Positions 1-9,625 of a stretch of 58,692 nucleotides of DNA are shown here, in pieces (within the stretch, counting starts at the first letter, position 1; each line of letters opens with the position of its first letter). This DNA is from an uncultured Eubacteriales bacterium (GTDB lineage: Bacteria; Bacillota; Clostridia; Lachnospirales; Lachnospiraceae). The stretch is from assembly GCA_900316115.1 (NCBI GenBank), contig ONBN01000030.1, positions 1 through 58,692 on the forward strand. Reading direction: 5' to 3'. Under the pieces are notes generated by a model. That model did not search any database. It worked only from the letters and a program-made list of their open reading frames with translations, and was not told where the DNA came from. The position numbers and the translations under genes were made by a program.

Positions 1-65
1 GTATGCGGTAATCCCTGATATTGGTTTTCTTGACAATTACCATTATAACAGGTAAATCCACGTTT

Positions 66-554
66 TTACAAAGTGGAGGTCATTACATATTGTCTAATTT
101 TTTTCTTCTCAGCAATAGCATCATTTATTGTGTCGAGAACATACATCAGCTGCTTGTTGTCAGCGTGTGCCAGATCCGGCAGATTGGATATGTGTTTTAC
201 CTTTGCGACAAAATGTCGATTACCCATTGCGCATAACTTTTCAATCAATGTCTTTGCCTGCCGTTGCGTCAGATTCTTTGAAAACAAAACGCTGTCAATC
301 AACATTCGAAGTTCGGCATCTTCAAATCGACGTGTGGCAAGGTAATAACCATCTTCCATAGAAATGTCATAACCCAATTCCTTTAGATACAGAACATTGT
401 TTTTAACAGATCTTCGATCACACTCCATTCCATAATTCAATCGTAAAAAGCGTATTATATCCTGTTGTGTCAATTTATTATTTGCATCGGAATGCTCTTC
501 CAGAATCTGAAGTATCAGCATATTAAGCATTTTCTTGTTTGCTGTTGCGTACAT
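66..554 (-). pseudogene. WYL-type transcriptional regulator, C-terminally truncated
   Basis: The 162-residue product has an N-terminal helix-turn-helix (about residues 10-75, with LTQQDIIRFLRLNYG and CDRRSVKNNVLYLKELGY) followed by the linker region seen in WYL regulators, and stops just where the ligand-binding WYL domain should begin (IAEKKKIRQY). Full-length relatives are about 300 residues or more, so this copy has lost its sensor domain to a stop codon at 66-68. The remaining 65 bases to the window edge do not give a clean continuation. It starts 3 bases after the stop of the upstream nuclease-like gene, so it is the last gene of a minus-strand operon. WYL proteins often control phage-defence or stress genes; a role here is inference. 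The N-terminal family assignment is fairly safe. Confidence 0.6.
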
Positions 555-557
555 AAT

Positions 558-1499
558 CTATTCCTCAAAAGTATATCTCTTTAAATATCTTCGTCTTTCA
601 TCTGTAATATCAAAGCAGTCCATAAACTCTCTCGAAGAAAGATACTTAACATCAAAATTCTTTCCAGCGACTTCAATCAGCCCTGCTTCGTATAATGCAA
701 ATCTAAATTGCTCAAATCCTTTGTGCTCCATCGCCAACTGTTCTACATATTCATTTCTTACCACTTCATCTATCGCCTCTGCCGTTGGCTCAAATACAAC
801 ATTTACAAGTGTAACCTTTCTAATATTGTCCCAGGCATGATCTGCCACATAATTATGTACCGCAAGCGTATGTTTAAACATTTGCCATACATCATAATGA
901 GTGAAATCTCCGTGCTTATAAAGAGCCTGAATTACTTCCCTTGCTTTCATAAACTGTTCGTATAAATTTTTATGAGGATAATTGGAACGATCTGTATAGG
1001 CTTCTTTAAGATCAGATTTATTCTTGTCAAACCATTCCATCATTTTCATTTCGCAGAATATCAATTCCGTTCCATCTTCTGATACCAGAAAGGCATCCAG
1101 ATTAGCAGGTGCCTGTCGCCCTGAAGATTCAATAGTTGTTATCTGTTTTTCGTAAACAACATGATATTTACCGGCACTATGTCCCAAGCCATTGTCTACA
1201 TTTATGTAGACCTGATTATTGCCTAGAAGATTAAAAGTCATAGCAGAAGACGAACGGATTGATGCCATCTTTGCCGGCGAATATCTCTTTCCATGCTTTG
1301 CTTCCAATTCTCCGCCCGAGCCTTCCCCGTATTGTATCTTATGGTCACTTCCCATTTTTTCAAACAAATTGTATTCGAACCCTTTGTAATACGAGTCCGG
1401 ATACTCTTTATCTGAATTTACGGCTGATAATTCACAGCCCAACTCCTTGAGTATTTCTCGCTCCTTCTTTAACACAGCCTGCTTTAATTTTTCACTCAT
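558..1499 (-). CDS. Putative PD-(D/E)XK nuclease-like protein
   Basis: A 313-residue soluble protein when started at MSEKLKQ. That ATG overlaps the stop of the upstream HAD gene by 8 bases, a typical coupled arrangement; a longer reading to 1550 would add 17 residues inside the HAD gene and is less likely. In the middle, LDAFLVSEDG followed by ELIFCEMKMMEW resembles the D-x(n)-ExK core of PD-(D/E)XK nucleases (as in PGN_0703-type putative restriction enzymes), and the later part (DVWQMFKHTLAVHNY, KVTLVNVVFEP) is soluble alpha/beta. The gene ends in TAG. It sits between a HAD phosphatase and a WYL regulator beside an IS element, a context common for defence or accessory genes. The nuclease call rests on the short motif only. 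Confidence 0.5.
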   Translation of the reverse strand: MSEKLKQAVLKKEREILKELGCELSAVNSDKEYPDSYYKGFEYNLFEKMGSDHKIQYGEGSGGELEAKHGKRYSPAKMASIRSSSAMTFNLLGNNQVYINVDNGLGHSAGKYHVVYEKQITTIESSGRQAPANLDAFLVSEDGTELIFCEMKMMEWFDKNKSDLKEAYTDRSNYPHKNLYEQFMKAREVIQALYKHGDFTHYDVWQMFKHTLAVHNYVADHAWDNIRKVTLVNVVFEPTAEAIDEVVRNEYVEQLAMEHKGFEQFRFALYEAGLIEVAGKNFDVKYLSSREFMDCFDITDERRRYLKRYTFEE

Positions 1500-1827
1500 A
1501 CTGTACACCCTCCAACAACTTATAAACATTACCTGCAACAGCCCTATCATCTATATAAAAATCACAGCTGATCTTTCTGCTATTAACGCCATATTTTTCG
1601 ACAACTTCTGGAATGTTGTCATTAACAGCATCAAATCGAAGTCCTTGCGATCGGCACCAATTAATAGCCGCCTCTAATTCCTTTCCTTCCCGGCAGGTCC
1701 AGAGAATAATCTTGTCACCGATATTTTTTCTTTTGATAAGAAATTTAATCAATCCTTCATTAGCCGGTCCACATCCTGGCCATTGACCAAAGCTCAGTGT
1801 TCCATCAAAATCCACTCCAAATATCAC
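1492..1827 (-). CDS. Small HAD-superfamily hydrolase
   Basis: A 111-residue protein with HAD motif I at the very N-terminus (FGVDFDGTL, nucleophile Asp and the general-acid Asp two residues on), a motif II-like Thr in ILWTCREG, and a late FYIDDRA block that supplies the metal-binding acidic residues of motif IV. There is almost no cap domain, so it is a minimal phosphatase/nucleotidase-type fold; the substrate cannot be told. A GGAGGTG ribosome binding site precedes the ATG. It is the first gene of the minus-strand operon and overlaps the nuclease-like gene by 8 bases. Confidence 0.7.
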   Translation of the reverse strand: MIFGVDFDGTLSFGQWPGCGPANEGLIKFLIKRKNIGDKIILWTCREGKELEAAINWCRSQGLRFDAVNDNIPEVVEKYGVNSRKISCDFYIDDRAVAGNVYKLLEGVQYE

Positions 1828-1897
1828 TTCGCACCTCCATTATAATCTGTACCTGTATTATTGCATATACATATGTACATTTTTTTGCACATAGATA

Positions 1898-2110
1898 TCA
1901 CATAATTCGTCTTTTGAACAATTCTGATAATGAAATGATATAGTCCACATCTGCATTCCACTTGTCGTCATCTTTTTCCATATTTGAATCAAATGGTACG
2001 ACCTCTTCAACAGAAATCATTCCACAGGCAAGCTTAAATGCAAAAAGCATGTTAAGTATTTCATGTCTATATCTTGATATTGTCAATATTGGTTTACACT
2101 TTATTCTCAA
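1898..2110 (-). pseudogene. 3' remnant of an unrecognised gene, cut by the IS3 element
   Basis: A 70-codon reading frame whose first codons (a TTG) lie in the terminal inverted repeat of the neighbouring insertion sequence, so the natural 5' end is gone. The remaining residues (about 62, e.g. FAFKLACGMISVEEVVPF and DDDKWNADVDYIISL) look like real soluble coding sequence but match no family I recognise. It could be a chance frame, but it ends cleanly before the HAD gene and points the same way. Confidence 0.35.
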
Positions 2111-2122
2111 GAATGTTCGACC

Positions 2123-3028
2123 TTATGCAGCCTCCTGCAGTGAAGCATAGTATTGCTGTCGTTTAACCATCGGAGGTAGTCCACCGTTAGCAGAGCAGAT
2201 TCTCCGGTTATTCCAATAGCTGATGAAGTATCTCCAGATGAGGGTTTTTAACTGTGCTACAGTCATTGCGGTGGTGTCATAACGCCCATAAAGTAATTCC
2301 TCTTTGAAGCGTGCCCACATGCTTTCACATCTGGCATTGTCATGGCATCTGCCACCGGCACTGTTCATGCTTTGGAGAATGCCATATTTGTTGATTGCTT
2401 TACGATATAGCTCGCTGGTATACTGGGTACCCCTATCGCTGTGAAGAATAGCTCCACGGAGCATAGGGTAAGCTCTGCAAGCATTATCTAAAGTTTGTTC
2501 ACAAAGGGTTGCTTTCATATTTGTGTCCATGGCAAGCCCTAATACTGCTAAATCATAGCAGTCAAAGATAGCTGAAACATACAGTTTTCCATCAGAAGCT
2601 TTTATTTCAGTCATATCGGTAATGCACTTTTCAAGAGGCTTATTTGCTGTGAAATCACGCTTAATTAAATCGTCGGATTTGTGGGCTTCTTTATCAGCCT
2701 TGGTAATACCGTTAGGCTTACGCTTAGGTTTATGATTAAGGCCAATTTCATCCATGACACGATAAACAGTTCGTTCACCGGGAATATGTACTCCCCCCGG
2801 CTGTTTAAGCTGCAATGCTTGATACATACGTATTCTTCCATATGTGTCATTGCATTCATCTTCGCTGCAAATATCAATCATTGCATCTGCCAGTGCCTGA
2901 TATTTCCAAGGAGCATCTTTTGTTTTTAGGTATTTGTTAAATGCCTGTCTGGAAACATGAAGCACTTTACAATAAAAAGAAATTTTTCCCTTAATCCTGC
3001 CGTCATCCGTTTTAATTGCAATAAACAT
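2123..3028 (-). CDS. IS3-family transposase OrfB (DDE integrase)
   Basis: A 301-residue rve-type integrase catalytic protein. An N-terminal HTH_21-like segment (YGRIRMYQALQLKQ) is followed by the RNase H-like core: first Asp in ITDMTEIK, second Asp in ILHSDRGTQYTS, and Glu in CHDNARCESMWARFKEELL, i.e. the DD(35)E triad. The ATG overlaps the last base of the orfA stop codon, but the functional enzyme is probably the OrfAB fusion made by -1 frameshifting in the upstream A6C run. The frame appears intact, so the element could still be active. Confidence 0.9.
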   Translation of the reverse strand: MFIAIKTDDGRIKGKISFYCKVLHVSRQAFNKYLKTKDAPWKYQALADAMIDICSEDECNDTYGRIRMYQALQLKQPGGVHIPGERTVYRVMDEIGLNHKPKRKPNGITKADKEAHKSDDLIKRDFTANKPLEKCITDMTEIKASDGKLYVSAIFDCYDLAVLGLAMDTNMKATLCEQTLDNACRAYPMLRGAILHSDRGTQYTSELYRKAINKYGILQSMNSAGGRCHDNARCESMWARFKEELLYGRYDTTAMTVAQLKTLIWRYFISYWNNRRICSANGGLPPMVKRQQYYASLQEAA

Positions 3029-3378
3029 TAATCTCTGTTTTTTGCTGACTTCCGACGGCTGGCTGCGAAAAAAGCACTTGCTTCCTCAAGAAATTCGTTT
3101 TCTTCCTTTAAACGGCGTATTTCCTTATCCTGCTCTTTAACACGCTTCCTAAGTTCGATAAGCTCATCATTAAGGGATAAGGCATTCTTAGGGGTGTGAA
3201 CTGCTTCATTTGCACTGAGGCGGCCTTCCTTAAATGCTTTGATCCATGTGTACATAGTACCTTTAGTACCTTTAGGGATACCTAATTCGTTAGCTGCTTT
3301 ATGCCCGCCAATTTCCTGTGCAAGCTTTACAGCCTGTGCTTTAAACTCATTGTCGTAAGATTTTTGATTCTGTGCCAT
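3028..3378 (-). CDS. IS3-family transposase OrfA (helix-turn-helix protein)
   Basis: A 116-residue protein with an HTH_Tnp_1-type DNA-binding domain (DNEFKAQAVKLAQEIGGHKA to YTWIKAFKEG) and a C-terminal leucine-zipper-like coiled coil (LIELRKRVKEQDKEIRRLK). It binds the IS ends and dimerises. Just before its stop lies the slippery heptamer A-AAA-AAC, in register for a -1 shift into orfB. Confidence 0.88.
   Translation of the reverse strand: MAQNQKSYDNEFKAQAVKLAQEIGGHKAANELGIPKGTKGTMYTWIKAFKEGRLSANEAVHTPKNALSLNDELIELRKRVKEQDKEIRRLKEENEFLEEASAFFAASRRKSAKNRD
3037..3043 (-). promoter_or_regulatory. Programmed -1 frameshift heptamer of the IS3 element
   Basis: Read on the minus strand the bases are A AAA AAC, with the orfA codons GCA-AAA-AAC-AGA-GAT-TAA. 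Slipping back one base gives AAA-CAG-AGA-TTA-ATG and enters orfB without a stop. This is the classic X-XXY-YYZ form used by IS3 elements to make the OrfAB transposase. Confidence 0.75.
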
Positions 3379-3454
3379 AGGTTGTTTCTCCTGTTCTTGT
3401 ATTGATTATGATTATATATCAAAATCCTTGAGAATAGGGTGTCAACTTTTATGA

Positions 3455-3574
3455 TACAACATCACTGCTGAAAAGACTGCAAAACAGGTGATCGTGATCG
3501 GCGAAGCCTTAAGGTCTCCGGGAAATGCGGTAATGGCTGTTAATGATGCTTTTGATGCAGCTATGCAGATTTAG
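3455..3574 (+). pseudogene. 3' remnant of an unrecognised gene right of the IS
   Basis: An open frame of 39 codons (YNITAEKTAKQVIVIGEALR followed by SPGNAVMAVNDAFDAAMQI) ends in TAG and begins directly at the IS edge with no start codon. Composition and helix-forming pattern look like genuine C-terminal coding sequence. Family unknown. It points away from the IS, opposite to the remnant on the left side. Confidence 0.4.
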
Positions 3575-3615
3575 GACACAGGATTGTACTTTATTAAAAG
3601 CATGCATAGAATTGA

Positions 3616-3644
3616 TTGACAGAAACAGAATATTCATATATTCT
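3616..3644 (+). promoter_or_regulatory. Sigma-A promoter of pflB
   Basis: TTGACA (3616-3621), 17-base spacer, TATTCT (3639-3644), 81 bases before the pflB start. No clear FNR- or Rex-like palindrome is visible around it. Confidence 0.7.
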
Positions 3645-3725
3645 GAGTGTGTTCAATGAATAACAATCATTTGAACATATACGCGGAAGACAGAGGGATA
3701 AAATAAGAAAGAAAGAGGTACAAAA

Positions 3726-5981
3726 ATGAAAGATTTTGCACAGTGGGATGGTTTCAGTGGAAGTCGGTGGAAAGAAAAAATCAATGTTCGTGATTTTATC
3801 CGTCATAATTATACCCCGTATGATGGAGATGATTCCTTCCTGGAAGGTCCTACAGAAGCCACAGACAAATTATGGGGAAAACTGCAGGAACTGCAGAAAG
3901 CAGAGCGTGCCAACAATGGCGTGCTTGACATGGAAACAAAGGTTGTTACAGGACTTACTGCATATGGACCTGGATACATCGACGAAAGTCTGAAAGATCT
4001 TGAGAAGGTAGTTGGACTTCAGACAGACAAGCCTCTGAAGCGTGCATTTATGCCTTACGGCGGAATCAAGATGGCAGAGAAGGCTTGTGAGATGTATGGA
4101 TACAAGGTTGATCCGCAAATCCATGATATGTTTACAAAATATGAGTTTAAAACACATAATCAGGGTGTATTTGATATTTACACACCTGAGATGAAGATGG
4201 CCCGCCACAACAAGATCCTTACCGGACTTCCGGATACTTACGGCCGTGGCCGTATTGTAGGCGATTACAGGCGTGTGGCTCTGTATGGTATTGATGCCCT
4301 GATCGCAGGCAAGGAGAAAGACTTTGCAGACAGCGACCGTCAGGGAATGCGCCGTTATGATTTCCAGCTTCGTGAGGAGATCGCAGACCAGATCCGTGCC
4401 CTGAAGGGAATGAAGGAGATGGCAAAGATCTATGGCTATGATATTTCACAGCCTGCAGCTAATGCACATGAGGCCTTCCAGTGGCTGTATTTCGGATATC
4501 TGGCAGCTATTAAGACACAGAACGGTGCTGCAATGAGTGTTGGACGTATTTCCACATTCCTTGATATTTATATTGAAAGAGACCTTAAGAAAGGCATCCT
4601 GACTGAGAAAGAAGCACAGGAACTGGTTGACCATATGGTTATGAAATTCCGTATGGTGAAATTTGCAAGAATCGAATCCTACAATCAGCTGTTTTCAGGA
4701 GATCCTGTATGGGCAACTCTGGAAGTGGCAGGTATGGGAGTAGACGGACGTCATATGGTAACAAAGAATGATTACCGTTTCCTGCATACACTTGAGGATA
4801 TGGGACCGGCTCCGGAGCCGAACCTGACTGTTCTTTATTCCTCCAAGCTGCCTGAGAACTTTAAGAAATATGCTGCAAATATTTCTGTTACAACAAGTTC
4901 CATCCAGTACGAGAATGATGATGTAATGCGTCCTGTATGGGGCGATGATTATTCCATCTGCTGCTGTGTATCTGCAACAGAGACAGGTAAGGAAATGCAG
5001 TTCTTCGGAGCTCGTGCAAACCTTGCAAAATGTCTCCTGTATGCCATCAACGGCGGTGTGGATGAGAAAACAAAAATGCAGGTAGGACCGGAATATAAGC
5101 CGATCACTTCTGAATATCTGGATTATGATGAAGTTATCAAGAAATATGACCAGATGATGGATTGGCTGGCACATCTGTATGTAGGAACCCTGAATATGAT
5201 TCACTACATGCATGATAAATATTACTATGAAGCTGCAGAGATGGCTCTGATTGATACAAAGGTTGACCGTTCTTTTGCAACTGGTATTGCAGGATTCTCC
5301 CATGTGGTTGATTCCCTGTCAGCTATCAAATACGCAAAGGTAAAAGCAATCCGTGATGAGGACGGTATCACTACTGACTTCCAGGTAGAGGGAGACTTCC
5401 CACGCTACGGAAATGATGATGACCGTGCTGATGAGATCGCAAGAAACCTACTTTCCACATTTATGGATAAGCTGAAACACATTCATACCTATCGTGATTC
5501 AAAGCCAACTACTTCCATTCTTACCATTACCTCCAACGTGGTTTATGGTAAGGCTACCGGTTCTCTTCCGGATGGAAGAAAGGCAGGAGAGCCGCTGGCA
5601 CCTGGAGCAAACCCATCATATGGTGCAGAGCAGAACGGACTTCTTGCTTCCCTGAACTCTGTTGCAAAGCTGGAGTATGAGGATGCACTGGATGGAATTT
5701 CCAATACACAGACGATTAATCCGGACGCACTTGGACATACTGACAGTGAGCGTACAGATAATCTGGTTCATGTTCTGGACGGATACTTTGATCAGGGTGC
5801 ACATCATCTGAACGTAAATGTATTTGGTAAAGAGAAACTGATCGATGCTATGGAGCATCCGGAAAAAGAGGAGTATGCAAACTTTACTATCCGTGTTTCC
5901 GGTTATGCAGTGAAGTTCATTGATCTGACAAGAGAGCAGCAGCTGGATGTAATTGCCAGAACCTGCCATGAGGTTATGTAA
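3726..5981 (+). CDS. pflB: Formate C-acetyltransferase (pyruvate formate-lyase)
   Basis: Converts pyruvate and CoA to acetyl-CoA and formate in the cytoplasm, the main anaerobic pyruvate route in these fermenters. The 751-residue length is normal. The active-site cysteine pair sits at Cys413-Cys414 in [12 protein letters not shown] (a third Cys precedes them), and the radical-bearing glycine is Gly726 in IRVSGYAV near the C-terminus. Overall similarity to true PFL ([25 protein letters not shown]) rather than to glycerol dehydratase or other glycyl radical enzymes is clear. A GAAAGAGG ribosome site precedes the ATG. pflA follows 123 bases downstream, past a stem-loop. Confidence 0.97.
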   Translation: MKDFAQWDGFSGSRWKEKINVRDFIRHNYTPYDGDDSFLEGPTEATDKLWGKLQELQKAERANNGVLDMETKVVTGLTAYGPGYIDESLKDLEKVVGLQTDKPLKRAFMPYGGIKMAEKACEMYGYKVDPQIHDMFTKYEFKTHNQGVFDIYTPEMKMARHNKILTGLPDTYGRGRIVGDYRRVALYGIDALIAGKEKDFADSDRQGMRRYDFQLREEIADQIRALKGMKEMAKIYGYDISQPAANAHEAFQWLYFGYLAAIKTQNGAAMSVGRISTFLDIYIERDLKKGILTEKEAQELVDHMVMKFRMVKFARIESYNQLFSGDPVWATLEVAGMGVDGRHMVTKNDYRFLHTLEDMGPAPEPNLTVLYSSKLPENFKKYAANISVTTSSIQYENDDVMRPVWGDDYSICCCVSATETGKEMQFFGARANLAKCLLYAINGGVDEKTKMQVGPEYKPITSEYLDYDEVIKKYDQMMDWLAHLYVGTLNMIHYMHDKYYYEAAEMALIDTKVDRSFATGIAGFSHVVDSLSAIKYAKVKAIRDEDGITTDFQVEGDFPRYGNDDDRADEIARNLLSTFMDKLKHIHTYRDSKPTTSILTITSNVVYGKATGSLPDGRKAGEPLAPGANPSYGAEQNGLLASLNSVAKLEYEDALDGISNTQTINPDALGHTDSERTDNLVHVLDGYFDQGAHHLNVNVFGKEKLIDAMEHPEKEEYANFTIRVSGYAVKFIDLTREQQLDVIARTCHEVM

Positions 5982-6052
5982 GCTGTAAGCTATATCATTA
6001 CAAACTTATGTAATTGTGAAGCTATATAATTTTAAGAAACCATGTAATTTAG

Positions 6053-6081
6053 ATCCCGGGCAATGTTTTGTTGCCCGGGAT
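6053..6081 (+). terminator. Intercistronic stem-loop between pflB and pflA
   Basis: An 11-base perfect stem (ATCCCGGGCAA pairing with TTGCCCGGGAT) with a 7-base loop. No T-run follows, so it is more likely an mRNA-stability or partial attenuation element that lets pflB message exceed pflA than a full terminator. Confidence 0.55.
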
Positions 6082-6104
6082 ACTGTTAAGTAAAGGATAA
6101 TCAA

Positions 6105-6833
6105 ATGTTAAAAGGCTATGTTCATTCTCTGGAAAGCTTCGGCTCTGTAGATGGTCCGGGAGTCCGGTATGTGATCTTTCTTTCCGGCTGTGCTATGCGC
6201 TGCCAGTTCTGTCACAATCCGGATACCTGGAATATGAAGGATGGAAAAGAATATACAACAGATCAGCTTCTGAAAACTGCCCTGCGTTATAAATCCTACT
6301 GGGGGGAAAAGGGCGGTATTACGGTAAGCGGCGGAGAGCCCCTTTTGCAGATGGAGTTTCTTACAGAACTTTTCAAAAAAGCGAAGGAAGCAGGGGTTCA
6401 TACTACCCTGGATACCAGCGGGAATCCATATACGGAAAAGGAACCCTGGCACTCACATTGGCTGGAACTGATGAAATATACAGATCTTGTACTTCTGGAT
6501 ATCAAGCAGATCGATGAGCAGGAGCACAGGAAGCTTACCGGACAGACAGGGAAAAATATCCTGGCTATGGCCAGGGAGCTTTCTGATATGGAAAAGCCTG
6601 TATGGATCCGCCATGTGCTTGTACCTGGAGGAAGTGATAAGGATGAATATCTTTACCGGCTTGCAGACTTTATCCATACACTGAAAAATGTGCAGCGTGT
6701 AGAGGTTCTTCCATACCATACATTAGGTACTTTCAAGTGGGAAAAGCTGGGTATTCCCTATCCCCTGGAGGGAGTCAAGCCTCCCACACAGGAACGGATC
6801 GATAATGCCAGAAGGATTTTGGGAGCAATATAA
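6105..6833 (+). CDS. pflA: Pyruvate formate-lyase activating enzyme (radical SAM)
   Basis: Installs the glycyl radical on PflB using S-adenosylmethionine and a [4Fe-4S] cluster. The cluster ligands are Cys29, Cys33 and Cys36 in GCAMRCQFCHNPDTW, with the expected FGSVDGPGVRYVIF lead-in and the SAM-binding GGEPLLQ motif. At 242 residues it has the family's usual length. It follows pflB in the same direction, separated by a hairpin, and ends in a terminator. Confidence 0.96.
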   Translation: MLKGYVHSLESFGSVDGPGVRYVIFLSGCAMRCQFCHNPDTWNMKDGKEYTTDQLLKTALRYKSYWGEKGGITVSGGEPLLQMEFLTELFKKAKEAGVHTTLDTSGNPYTEKEPWHSHWLELMKYTDLVLLDIKQIDEQEHRKLTGQTGKNILAMARELSDMEKPVWIRHVLVPGGSDKDEYLYRLADFIHTLKNVQRVEVLPYHTLGTFKWEKLGIPYPLEGVKPPTQERIDNARRILGAI

Positions 6834-7141
6834 AAAGGATAAATAAAGAGAACCTGGAAACAACGGGCATATGTCGGATATGGCAGTGCAGTTGGTTTTC
6901 AGGTTTTTTATTTTTCGGCAAATAGGTATGACTTTTTTCTCAAAATGATACTAAATCCTTGTAAAAACAGAATATTAGGAGTAGTATTTAATATTGTAAG
7001 GAACATGTATTGAAAATGTAAATATAGACCATACAGTTCCTTGGCATCCGTAAGAGATTCCGGCAAAAATTTACAATGGGGAAGTAGATTATTGTATGGG
7101 CTTTTACGAGAAAAATCCGTGAGAGGAGAGGGTGGACACAA
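6834..7141 (+). other. Intergenic region pflA - surface protein gene
   Basis: 308 bases without a convincing gene. The first 80 hold the pflA terminator. The rest is AT-rich and should contain the promoter of the surface protein gene, but no -35/-10 pair stands out. A strong ribosome site (GGAGAGGGTGG, about 7125-7135) precedes a TTG start. Confidence 0.5.
6851..6915 (+). terminator. Rho-independent terminator of pflBA
   Basis: AACCTGGAAACAAC (6851-6864) pairs with GTTGGTTTTCAGGTT (6891-6905), with one bulge and G-U pairs, followed by TTTTTATTTTT. Confidence 0.72.
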
Positions 7142-7399
7142 TTGAAGAAAAAGAGGGTGCTTGCCGCACTTATGAGCTTTGTGATGGCAGCAGGACTGGT
7201 ACAGTCTTCTGCTTTTGCAAATGAGGAGCTTGTAGTGCAGGAGCAGGCGCTGGCGGAGGAACCGTCAGCTGAAGAAGTTCTGGAAGTGGAAGAGCCAGAA
7301 CAGGAACAACAGGAGTCTGAAGAAGATTCAGAACAACAGCAACAGGAATCTGAGGAAGATCCGGGCAGCATGGAGGATTTTGGGGAAAATCCAGCATAG
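7142..7399 (+). pseudogene. Surface protein, piece 1: signal peptide and acidic spacer
   Basis: 85 codons from a TTG start with GGAGAGGGTGG upstream. Positively charged KKKR, a hydrophobic core and an AFA cleavage site form a classic signal peptide; the rest is rich in Glu, Gln and Pro. Ends at an in-frame TAG after GENPA; the same frame continues open on the far side. Confidence 0.7.
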
Positions 7400-9625
7400 G
7401 ATCCGGATAATGCAGGAGAGAACCAGGCACAGCCAGAAGCGAATCAGGTACAGCAGGATGATAGTCTGGACAGTGCGGATGAACTTGGGGAAGAGCCTGA
7501 AGACATTACCGAAGATCCACAGGAGCCTGAGGAAGAGTCGGGACTTACATTACCGGAAGCACAGGCTTCTTTATTGGACATACTGGAAACAGATGAAAAT
7601 GGAAATCCCAGTATGTACACAACCATTTATGACAGAAAAAGAAGGGGAGTCACAACCAATGATCCTTTGGAGGAACAGGATTCCTATTATGCAGGGGATG
7701 GAACAGTAGACAAAGGGGCAGTCCTTTATATTCATTTTCGCTTTGCTGCGATCATACCCCACGAAGGAGAAAATGGTGTGCAGGAAAATGTGACTTACTG
7801 TATCAGTGATCTTCCTGGGGAACTGGTACCTGCAGAAAAGGATACAAAGGGAGATAGAATCCTGGATCCGGATGTGCCGGTGGAATTTTTCCGTGCTGCC
7901 GGTGATATGACCGTCTATGGCGGAATTTACAGTACACCAGAGGGAAACAGCTATCAGCTGAAAATGTTCTTTATAAATGTGGAAGATGTTATAGACATTT
8001 CAGGAGCATTTCAGTACGGAACAAGAGTCAGTCAGGATCTTACCCCAGGAAAAACATATGAGATCACAAATGTTCCGGGAGGCATGCTTAGCTTTAGGGT
8101 AAGTGAGGAAATATCCAATGAGCCGGAACAGTCTTCCTATGGGGTATCCATGTCCGGCGGACAGGGCGGTCCTACAGCTTATTATTGGAGTACCACTATT
8201 TACAGGGATCAGGATGCCACAGATACAGCTATCCCGTATGACTACCTGACCCTTGAATCCCAGGATGCCATGGGTGTCTGGGTAAATGAGGAAAATGTTA
8301 ATATATTCAATGGCTATGGGGATAACGCAGGACCTGGCCTGTCTATAGCTGTGACTTATAATGAGAAAGATGAAAATGGAAAGAACAAAAGTGAATGGGT
8401 TACAGCGTCTGATAAAGATATATTTTTCAGTGAAAACGGTTCTACTATTATAGACCTGGCCAATGAGGCTGGAGATCTTCAACTGCGGCTTACTTTCCAG
8501 GAAAGTGATGCAGTTTCTGGCAGCAGCAGTTCTCATAAAGTCAAGTATCAGACTTATTATAAGACCATGTATTCTTATATTACCAACCGTGTTCATGTCA
8601 GTATCAGTGACGGAAAGGGTGGTAAGGCTGCCAGCAAAAATTTCAGTTCACTGACGCTTTATGTACCGGTGATCAGCTATGACGATTATCGGTGTGCCGG
8701 CGGCGCTGATTATCAGTGTTCCGCTACACTTAGTGCAAATGCAGATATACCTATGGTTGAGACTGTCGGATATGTGCATACGGATTATGGAAATACAGGA
8801 ACACCATCTATTGGAGATTCTGTGTACATGCAGAATCCTTACAGCAATTATGAATTTTTTCCGGAGAATATTTATACATATATGAATTCCAATACCAGTG
8901 GTTACAGAGGAAATTATTACTGGATGGAATATGATCCTGCAGTAAGCAATACCACCAATGCGAACTTCTATGCATCTAACCGGTCATTTCTTCCTGGAAA
9001 TTCCCTGTCCGCAGAAAGCGGAAGCCAGGCAACCTTCAGCACAGACAATGCAGGAACCTATCTGAACGGGATGATCGGTAATGCGGCTGACTGGGACTAT
9101 ATTGGAGTGGTTTCTACCACACAGGTGAAAAATGACGACAATCTGATGGCTAACAGCTGTTTTGCAACTGGAGGCTATACCGGTGATGCAAAGCTTCAGT
9201 ATCAGCTGAAAAAGGTTTTTGCAGATGCAAATGGGGATCTGATCGTTTACCGAAGTCAGAAACCTCACACATACGGGGAATACATGTATCTGATCATTGA
9301 TCCGGAAACGTATGCGAAAGCAAGCGAAAACGGAAGCAGCAATGGCTGGTATGAATATGTAGAAGGCAGAGGTTCAGCAAAACCAGCCAGCTGGCGTATC
9401 CATGTTTTCAATGCGCCATGCAGTGATTTTATGGCATCTGTTTTCCAGATGCTGGGAACTGTACAGGCAGATGACCAGAATGGAGGCGGTTCCCTTACAA
9501 ATCAGGTACGTACAGGTCTGGCAGAGGGCTATGCAGAGCGCAGCAACAAAGATACCTGCGGTTTTTCAAGATATCCGGCTTCTTACATGAATGCCCAGTG
9601 GGTGGATGATGAAACCATCTTCTAG
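7400..9625 (+). pseudogene. Surface protein, piece 2: spacer end and adhesin-like head
   Basis: Open in the same frame as piece 1 (first internal ATG at 7574). It starts with more Gln/Glu/Pro spacer (DPDNAGENQAQPEANQ), then a long Tyr/Gly/Asn/Ser-rich extracellular domain of unknown specificity, with few Cys. Ends at a second in-frame TAG after WVDDETIF. Confidence 0.65.

Larger units (their letters stand above)
2094..3445 (-). mobile_element. IS3-family insertion sequence, about 1.35 kb
   Basis: Contains orfA and orfB of an IS3-type transposase on the minus strand between imperfect inverted repeats. The left end reads TTTACACTTTATTCTCAAG from about 2093; the right end read on the opposite strand is TTGACACCCTATTCTCAAG, with the ten bases TATTCTCAAG identical. 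I see no matching 3-4 bp target duplication outside the ends (TGG on the left, ACT on the right). Exact outer ends are uncertain by one or two bases. Confidence 0.8.

Noticed and set aside
7397-9625. Pyrrolysine or a full code change at TAG
   Set aside because: No pyl genes or CUA tRNA in the window, TAG still ends the gene at 558, and the sites fit simple CAG-to-TAG mutations.
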